NCBI RefSeq assembly: GCF_963667045.1
Contig: NZ_OY762934.1
Location: 186,001 to 250,000, forward strand
Direction: 5' to 3'
DNA: 64,000 nucleotides
Source: an uncultured Cohaesibacter sp.
GTDB lineage: Bacteria; Pseudomonadota; Alphaproteobacteria; Rhizobiales; Cohaesibacteraceae
The translations under genes were made by a program, and so were the position numbers. This document shows positions 61,824 to 64,000 of the stretch, piece after piece. Position 1 is the stretch's first letter, and every line of letters begins with the position of its first letter. A model generated the notes under the pieces. It had not been told where the DNA came from and made no database searches. It saw only the letters and a program-made list of their open reading frames with translations.

Positions 61824-62894
61824 TCATTCCGGTACTTTGCCGTCTATGCCTTTGACATACCAGTTCATGCCAAGCAGAGTGCCGTCGTCAAGGGTTTCGC
61901 CCTCTTTGACAACCAGCGTGCCGTCCTGCTTGTAGATCGGGCCCTTGAACGGATGCAGTTCACCAGACTTGATCTTGGCTTCGGTCTCGGCAGCCATCTT
62001 GGCTACGTCTTCCGGCATGTTGGTGAACTCGGCCATGTGAACCATTTCCTTGTCGAAGCCACCCCAGGTGTCTTCAGACTTCCAGGTACCATCCATGACA
62101 GCCTGGACGCGGGAAATGTAATATTCATCCCAATGGTCGACGATCGCGGTCAACTGGTTTTTCGGCGCAAACTTGATCTGGTCGGAAGCCTGACCAAAGC
62201 CCAATACGCCGCGCTCTGCTGCAACCTGTAAAGGAGCAGCGGAGTCGGTGTGCTGTACGAGGATGTCCGCGCCCTGGTCGATGAGAGCCTTGGCAGCGTC
62301 TGCTTCCTTGCCCGGGTCAAACCAGCTGTTGATCCAGATGATCTTGACCTTGAGGTCGGGATCAATGGACTGCGCGCCGAGCATGAAGGAGTTGATGCCG
62401 CGAACGACTTCGGGAATCGGGGTAGCGCCGATGTAACCAATGGTCTTGGTCTTGGTCATCTTGGCAGCAATCTGGCCGAGGATGTAGCGGCCTTCATAGA
62501 AGCGTGCGCCGTAGGTGGAGACATTGTCTGCACGCTTGTAGCCGGTAGCATGCTCGAACTTCACGTCCGGATATTTGGCAGCGACCTTGAGGGTCGGGTT
62601 CATGTAGCCAAATGAGGTGGTGAAGATGATGTTGTTGCCTGTGCGGGCCAGTTTTTCGATGACGCGCTCGGCATCCGGGCCTTCGGATACGCTTTCGACA
62701 AAGGTGGTTTCAACCTTGTCGCCGAATTTCTTTTCGATAGCCTGACGGCCCTGATCATGCTGATAAGACCAGCCCATGTCTCCGACCGGACCGACATAGA
62801 CAAAGCCGACTTTGGTTTTGTCAGCAGCCTGTGCGCCCAGAGAGGCGGTCAGGCCCAGAGCGACGGCTGCTGCCGCTGCGAATAGTTTACGCAT
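61824..62894 (-). CDS. BMP-family ABC substrate-binding protein
   Basis: 356 residues. Signal peptide MRKLFAAAAAVALGLTASLG cleaved near AQAADK; then KVGFVYVGPVGDMGW and DNVSTYGARFYEGRYILG, standard for the basic-membrane-protein (Med/PnrA) family that binds nucleosides or related purines. The ATG at 62894 has GAGGG at good spacing, better than 62903. Unusually it is downstream of the permease genes. Confidence 0.9.
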   Translation of the reverse strand: MRKLFAAAAAVALGLTASLGAQAADKTKVGFVYVGPVGDMGWSYQHDQGRQAIEKKFGDKVETTFVESVSEGPDAERVIEKLARTGNNIIFTTSFGYMNPTLKVAAKYPDVKFEHATGYKRADNVSTYGARFYEGRYILGQIAAKMTKTKTIGYIGATPIPEVVRGINSFMLGAQSIDPDLKVKIIWINSWFDPGKEADAAKALIDQGADILVQHTDSAAPLQVAAERGVLGFGQASDQIKFAPKNQLTAIVDHWDEYYISRVQAVMDGTWKSEDTWGGFDKEMVHMAEFTNMPEDVAKMAAETEAKIKSGELHPFKGPIYKQDGTLVVKEGETLDDGTLLGMNWYVKGIDGKVPE

Positions 62895-63019
62895 TTGTTG
62901 CATCCCTCTTTCATTGCGTGATCCGGGTTTCGGATCATGTTCTGAGACTTGCTTGCTTTTTCAATGCCCTGTTTTTGGAAATCAGGGCAATGCTTGTTGC
63001 TGTCATGTGAATGACAGAG

Positions 63020-63040
63020 GACGACCAGATGCTGGTCGTC
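63020..63040 (-). other. Intercistronic hairpin between BMP-type permease and binding-protein genes
   Basis: GACGACCAG/CTGGTCGTC stem (63020-63028, 63032-63040), starting within the permease stop codon on the minus strand. No U tract. It separates the permease message from the binding-protein message. Confidence 0.55.
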
Positions 63041-63962
63041 AGCGGTCTGGAACAAAGGATTGTCCCAGACAGGAAGGCGTATTGATCCTAGCGACGGATC
63101 TATTGCGAGAAATGAATACAAGGGCAACGATTGTTGCAAGATATGGTAGCGCCGACAGCAGCTGGGAGGGAACTTCCCAGCCCGCGCCCTGGGCATGGAA
63201 TTGCAGGATGAGCACGGCGCCGAACAGATAGGCACCGGCAATGGTGCGCCATGGCAGCCATGAGGCGAAGACCACAAGCGCCAGCGCAATCCAGCCGCGG
63301 CCAGCCGTCATGTTCTCGATCCAGAGGTTGGTGTAGACCAGCGATAGATAGGCACCGGAAAGGCCCGAGCAGACGCCGCCGAACAGCACGGCATAGAGTC
63401 GAACGCGATTGACGTTGTAGCCAAGGGCATGGGCAGAATTGTGGTTTTCGCCCACGGCGCGCAGGATCAGCCCCCATCGGCTCTTGAACAGCAGCCAGCT
63501 GACGAAAAATACCAGCAGGATCGCAATGTAGAACAGGATATCCTGATTGAACAACGCATCGCCCACCACCGGTAGGTCTGACAGCACCGGAATATCCAGT
63601 GTCGGCAGCTTGACGCCCGGAGTGCCGACGTAATTCTCGCCGATCATGCCCGAAAAGCCAAGGCCGAGCAGACTGAGCGCAAGCCCCGTTGCATATTGGT
63701 TGGCCACCAGCCCGAGCGTCAGGAAGGCAAACAGCAACGACATGGCTGCGCCGCCAAGGATACCGGCAAGGATGCCCAGATAAGGGTTGCCGGTGGTCAG
63801 GGACGTTGCAAAGGCGCAGACGGCCCCCATGATCATCATGCCCTCGACGCCGAGGTTCAGCACGCCGGACCGTTCAACGACCAGCTCGCCAATGGCTGCC
63901 AGCAACAGGGGCGTGGATGCGGTTACGATAGAGACCAGCAAGGCATCAGCAAAATCCATCAT
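63039..63962 (-). CDS. BMP-type ABC transporter permease
   Basis: 307 residues, about eight to nine helices, BPD-transp-2 family. GVLNLGVEGMMIMGAVCAF is the conserved segment of nucleoside/BMP permeases; GENHNSAHALGYNVNRVRL is the typical cytoplasmic loop. The start at 63962 overlaps the end of a further permease gene. With the protein at 61824 it forms part of a nucleoside-type importer. Confidence 0.9.
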   Translation of the reverse strand: MMDFADALLVSIVTASTPLLLAAIGELVVERSGVLNLGVEGMMIMGAVCAFATSLTTGNPYLGILAGILGGAAMSLLFAFLTLGLVANQYATGLALSLLGLGFSGMIGENYVGTPGVKLPTLDIPVLSDLPVVGDALFNQDILFYIAILLVFFVSWLLFKSRWGLILRAVGENHNSAHALGYNVNRVRLYAVLFGGVCSGLSGAYLSLVYTNLWIENMTAGRGWIALALVVFASWLPWRTIAGAYLFGAVLILQFHAQGAGWEVPSQLLSALPYLATIVALVFISRNRSVARINTPSCLGQSFVPDR

Positions 63963-64000
63963 GCGACCTCTTTTACCTGCGTCTTGTTGCTGAAGACGAT
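63959..64000 (-). CDS. C terminus of an upstream gene, probably the first BMP-type permease (partial)
   Basis: The last 13 residues (IVFSNKTQVKEVA) and TGA of a frame that leaves the window at the right edge. Its stop overlaps the ATG of the 63962 permease (ATGA). Position suggests the partner permease of a BMP-type importer; the fragment is too short to prove it. Confidence 0.5.
   Translation of the reverse strand: MVFSNKTQVKEVA

Overview
The window is a contiguous stretch of an alphaproteobacterial chromosome. The evidence is gene order (trkA-trkH-hfq-hflX-mazG on the left, then a minus-strand run of rlpA-dacA-tmk-holB-metG-tatD-MBL hydrolase) and the many solute-binding-protein transporters usual in heterotrophic Hyphomicrobiales or Rhodobacterales. 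A marine Hyphomicrobiales such as a Cohaesibacter-like organism would fit, but nothing in the sequence proves the genus. No CRISPR array, prophage, integrase or insertion sequence was recognised.

1-7.1 kb: the end of trkA, then trkH, hfq and hflX on the plus strand, convergent with mazG; then mnmD divergent from an FAD-dependent oxidoreductase, which looks like bifunctional MnmC split in two. 7.1-7.85 kb is a gene-poor gap. 7.85-16.3 kb: minus-strand housekeeping genes (MBL hydrolase, tatD, metG, holB, tmk, dacA, rlpA), then tRNA-Ser(UGA).

16.5-36.5 kb: an accessory metabolic block built around nitrogenous small molecules. It holds a D-aminopeptidase, a membrane ferric-reductase-type flavoprotein, a class III aminotransferase, an orphan PxpA (LamB/YcsF), and a GntR regulator plus M20 carbamoylase divergent from a five-gene operon (two creatinase-like M24 proteins, a glutamine amidotransferase, a DapA-like aldolase/lyase and an SDR). 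A BASS-type carrier and a LysR-controlled tctCBA-ggt operon follow. Several of these enzymes have visibly altered active sites. The palindrome TGGTATACC(A/G) lies in front of both the M24 operon and pxpA, suggesting that one GntR protein controls both.

36.8-40.5 kb: a TAXI-TRAP transporter (binding protein and fused permease) and a fumarylacetoacetase-family hydrolase. 40.7-47.2 kb: a two-component system divergent from a small Asp-rich secreted protein, a DUF2271-type secreted protein carrying a D-G-V-T-G-A-S sequence like the ApbE flavinylation motif, a PepSY-flavodoxin-FNR fusion and ApbE. This looks like a complete electron-transfer module reaching the cell envelope and is the most interesting system in the window.

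47.2-54.3 kb: a minus-strand sugar ABC importer (binding protein, double ATPase, two permeases) with a LacI regulator and a Gfo/Idh dehydrogenase, preceded by two LacI-type operators. 54.5-61.3 kb: a GtrS/GltR-like two-component system divergent from a glucose-type ABC operon (gtsABCD-like), with a 23-bp palindrome between them. 61.8-64 kb: part of a BMP-family (nucleoside-type) ABC transporter. Four transport operons carry a strong hairpin without a U tract at the junction between a binding-protein gene and a neighbouring transport gene.
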